DNA from: a virus
Length of the DNA: 24,851 nucleotides
Direction: 5' to 3' (one strand)
IMG/VR virus record: IMGVR_UViG_3300008450_004754
Coordinates: 1-24,851 of that record
Shown here: piece by piece, positions 23,869-24,851 of the stretch
Position numbering within the stretch: position 1 is the first letter of the stretch
How the letters are laid out: every line of letters starts with the position of its first letter
Translations under genes and position numbers: made by a program
The notes under the pieces: model-generated
What the model was told of the DNA's origin: nothing
The model's database searches: none
What the model saw: the letters and a program-made list of their open reading frames with translations, nothing else

Positions 23869-23877
23869 TCTTTTTTT
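23854..23877 (+). terminator. AT-rich rho-independent terminator
   Basis: Arms AAAAAGATT (23854-23862) and AATCTTTTT (23867-23875) pair over 9 bp around CTTT, followed by more T. Only one G-C pair, so it is likely weak. It overlaps the stop codon of the small upstream gene and lies just before the Hsp20 promoter. Confidence 0.5.
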
Positions 23878-23883
23878 AGGTTG

Positions 23884-23892
23884 TGATATAAT
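23884..23892 (+). promoter_or_regulatory. Extended -10 promoter for hsp20
   Basis: TGATATAAT at 23884-23892; the -35 region (TTTAAT, 23864-23869) is poor. Predicted start about 23899. The ~53-base leader begins with a hairpin (TAGG 23898-23901 with CCTA 23915-23918) and ends with GAAGGAGG before the ATG. Confidence 0.6.
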
Positions 23893-23951
23893 ATTATTAG
23901 GTCGCCAATAGGGGCCTATAAATTAACTTATTCGCTTGAAGGAGGAATAAA

Positions 23952-24371
23952 ATGGTAACAACATATACATGGGATCTTTTCAAGGATCCTTTTTTTATTG
24001 GCTTTAATCGTGAGATTGAAAGAATGGCTAACGTGCACAACGCTGCATCACGCCAATCATATCCACCATACGATGTATTAAAGCTAGACGATGACACATA
24101 TAGAGTGTCTCTTGCAGTAGCAGGATTCACAAAGGAAGACATTGATCTCTCAGTAGACAACGGAACCCTTGTGGTATCTGGAGAAATTACAGAAGTTACA
24201 GACGCAGAGGTTCTGCATAAAGGAATTGCTGCACGTAAATTCACACGCTCATTTGCTCTTGGAGAATATATGGAAGTCTCTAGTGCATCTCTAAAGGATG
24301 GCATGCTTCATATTAATATTGATCGCATTGTCCCTGAAGATAAAAAGCCAAAGACAATTAAAATCAAATAA
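23952..24371 (+). CDS. hsp20: Small heat-shock protein (Hsp20/alpha-crystallin)
   Basis: 139 residues. N-terminal aromatic segment (TYTWDLFKDPFFIGFNREIERM) as in IbpA-type proteins. The alpha-crystallin domain (about 38-128) runs from YPPYDVLKLDDDTYRVSLAVAGF through KEDIDLSV and GTLVVSGE to RSFALGEYMEVSSASLKDGMLHI. The C-terminal 'K-x-I-K-I-K' tail takes the place of the usual I-x-I oligomer motif. It holds unfolding proteins for refolding. Phage Hsp20 genes are known, especially in aquatic phages, and are thought to help with stress or virion assembly. It has its own promoter and a strong GAAGGAGG. Confidence 0.92.
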   Translation: MVTTYTWDLFKDPFFIGFNREIERMANVHNAASRQSYPPYDVLKLDDDTYRVSLAVAGFTKEDIDLSVDNGTLVVSGEITEVTDAEVLHKGIAARKFTRSFALGEYMEVSSASLKDGMLHINIDRIVPEDKKPKTIKIK

Positions 24372-24379
24372 GATATAAT
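24351..24379 (+). promoter_or_regulatory. Promoter for the structured-leader/FmdB-like unit
   Basis: AAGACA (24351-24356, 4/6), 17-base spacer, TATAAT (24374-24379), overlapping the end of hsp20. The predicted start near 24386 coincides with the first paired base of the structured leader, which supports both calls. Confidence 0.6.
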
Positions 24380-24384
24380 AGTAG

Positions 24385-24487
24385 TCTGCACCCCGTCACT
24401 GGGGAGTCGCAGATTATATGCGGGCCGCTACCCGCAGGATCCACCTGAGCACTGTGGCTAAACTGCTCCTTAACATTTAGGAGAGAT
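24385..24487 (+). promoter_or_regulatory. GC-rich structured 5' leader with alternative hairpins
   Basis: About 60% GC by hand count over 24385-24470, against mid-to-high 30s around it. P1: TCTGC (24385-24389) with GCAGA (24409-24413), enclosing CCCC (24391-24394) with GGGG (24401-24404). P2: TGCGGG (24419-24424) with CCCGCA (24431-24436). P3: GAGCA (24447-24451) with TGCTC (24464-24468). P4: CTCCT (24466-24470) with AGGAG (24479-24483), the Shine-Dalgarno of the next gene. P3 and P4 share bases and exclude each other. A 20-codon frame, ATG 24418 to TAG 24478-24480, lies inside it. Confidence 0.6.
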
Positions 24488-24670
24488 GTGCCAAACTATG
24501 ATTACAAGTGTGTTATATGTGAACACGCTAAAGAAATTAACAAACCAATCAGTGAATCAACAATGACAGAACTCTGTGATAAATGCGGTGCTGCAATGGT
24601 TAAACAGTTCGGTACATTTGGTATTCAGTTTAAAGGTTCTGGCTTTTACAAAACCGATAACGCTAAGTAG
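24488..24670 (+). CDS. FmdB-like zinc-ribbon protein (60 aa)
   Basis: GTG start with AGGAG four bases upstream. The family hallmark is clear: PNYDYKCVICEH at the N-terminus, CDKCG about 20 residues later, and the ending FKGSGFYKTD. FmdB-type ribbons are putative regulatory proteins; phage copies are frequent and their target is unknown. Its Shine-Dalgarno can be paired away by the leader hairpin just upstream, so translation may be controlled. Confidence 0.85.
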   Translation: MPNYDYKCVICEHAKEINKPISESTMTELCDKCGAAMVKQFGTFGIQFKGSGFYKTDNAK

Positions 24671-24675
24671 TTCAA

Positions 24676-24684
24676 TGATATAAT
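24676..24684 (+). promoter_or_regulatory. Extended -10 promoter
   Basis: TGATATAAT, five bases after the FmdB-like stop; no good -35 seen. Predicted start about 24691, inside the inverted repeat that follows. Confidence 0.6.
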
Positions 24685-24687
24685 TAA

Positions 24688-24710
24688 CTTGTTATAAAAG
24701 TTATAACAAG
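24688..24710 (+). repeat. Perfect 10-bp inverted repeat at a transcription start
   Basis: Arms CTTGTTATAA (24688-24697) and TTATAACAAG (24701-24710) around three bases. It starts four bases after the -10 box and ends in the AAG of AAGGAG (24708-24713). It could be a dimeric repressor operator or an RNA hairpin over the ribosome site. Confidence 0.75.
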
Positions 24711-24720
24711 GAGTTATTAG

Positions 24721-24851
24721 TTGACTAGGACTAAACTATGGAGATTAACATTAACAGCCATTTTAGGGTTTGGTTGGCTATTCCTTACACCTGCTTATAG
24801 TGATGATCCACTAAGTTTAGCCGCTCAAGAAATACAAGAGCTTAATGAAAA
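24721..24851 (+). CDS. Secreted protein with signal peptide (5' part only)
   Basis: TTG start supported by AAGGAG (24708-24713) seven bases upstream; the frame runs open to the window end (43 codons). The N-terminus is a clear Sec signal: basic start (TRTKLWR), hydrophobic core (LTLTAILGFGWLFL), helix breaker TP, and A-Y-S just before DDP as a likely cleavage site. The mature part begins as a charged helix (LAAQEIQELNE), like the coiled-coil fronts of actinobacterial NlpC/P60 hydrolases. That comparison, and hence a lysis or wall-remodelling role, is only a suggestion. Confidence 0.7.
   Translation, partial: MTRTKLWRLTLTAILGFGWLFLTPAYSDDPLSLAAQEIQELNE

Noticed and set aside
24385-24470. Cobalamin or other known riboswitch in the structured leader
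   Set aside because: Short pieces such as GTCACTG and GAGCACTG recall the GCCACTG of B12 riboswitches, but the order of elements and the B12 box do not fit.

Overview
The window looks like part of a tailed double-stranded DNA phage genome (Caudoviricetes). It is compact and AT-rich (roughly 37% GC by eye). Every gene I can support is on the + strand, most neighbours overlap by a few bases (ATGA or TAATG junctions), and no stretch over 300 bases lacks a gene. No integrase, repressor or lysogeny module is visible. The host cannot be read directly. The gene set, the AT bias and a possible leaderless mRNA would fit a phage of low-GC aquatic actinobacteria, but that is inference.

Layout. (1) About 1-6.5 kb: end of the structural module. 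It holds two large fibronectin-III-rich tail or fibre proteins, three small coiled-coil proteins, a repeat-domain protein that sits one frame off its coiled-coil partner (possible +1 frameshift), and a fibre-tip-like protein. (2) 6.52-6.6 kb: a near-consensus promoter followed at once by a rho-independent terminator. (3) 6.6-20.7 kb: replication, recombination and nucleotide metabolism. Genes are a calcineurin-like phosphoesterase, DnaB-type helicase, DnaG-type primase, an SSB-like protein, bacterial-type DNA polymerase III alpha with a complete PHP metal site, MazG-like pyrophosphohydrolase, RecA/UvsX, a PD-(D/E)XK candidate resolvase, a Cas4/RecB-like Fe-S nuclease, RuvC-like resolvase, FkbM methyltransferase and a DUF1599-like protein. 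Many tiny zinc-ribbon, HTH and membrane proteins lie between them. (4) 20.7-23.0 kb: small and large terminase. (5) 23.0-24.85 kb: an accessory region with a tRNA (anticodon CAU), Hsp20, an FmdB-like zinc ribbon behind a GC-rich structured leader, and the start of a secreted protein cut off by the window end.

How it works together: the phage appears to carry most of a bacterial-style replisome (helicase, primase, polymerase with probable built-in proofreading, SSB) plus recombination and junction-resolving enzymes, feeding concatemers to the terminase. No sliding clamp or clamp loader is seen here. Several promoters with an extended -10 (TGnTATAAT) sit on or beside the stop codon of the upstream gene, which suggests a series of nested transcription units. 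The most unusual signal is the leader at 24385-24487, whose mutually exclusive hairpins could hide or expose the Shine-Dalgarno sequence of the FmdB-like gene.
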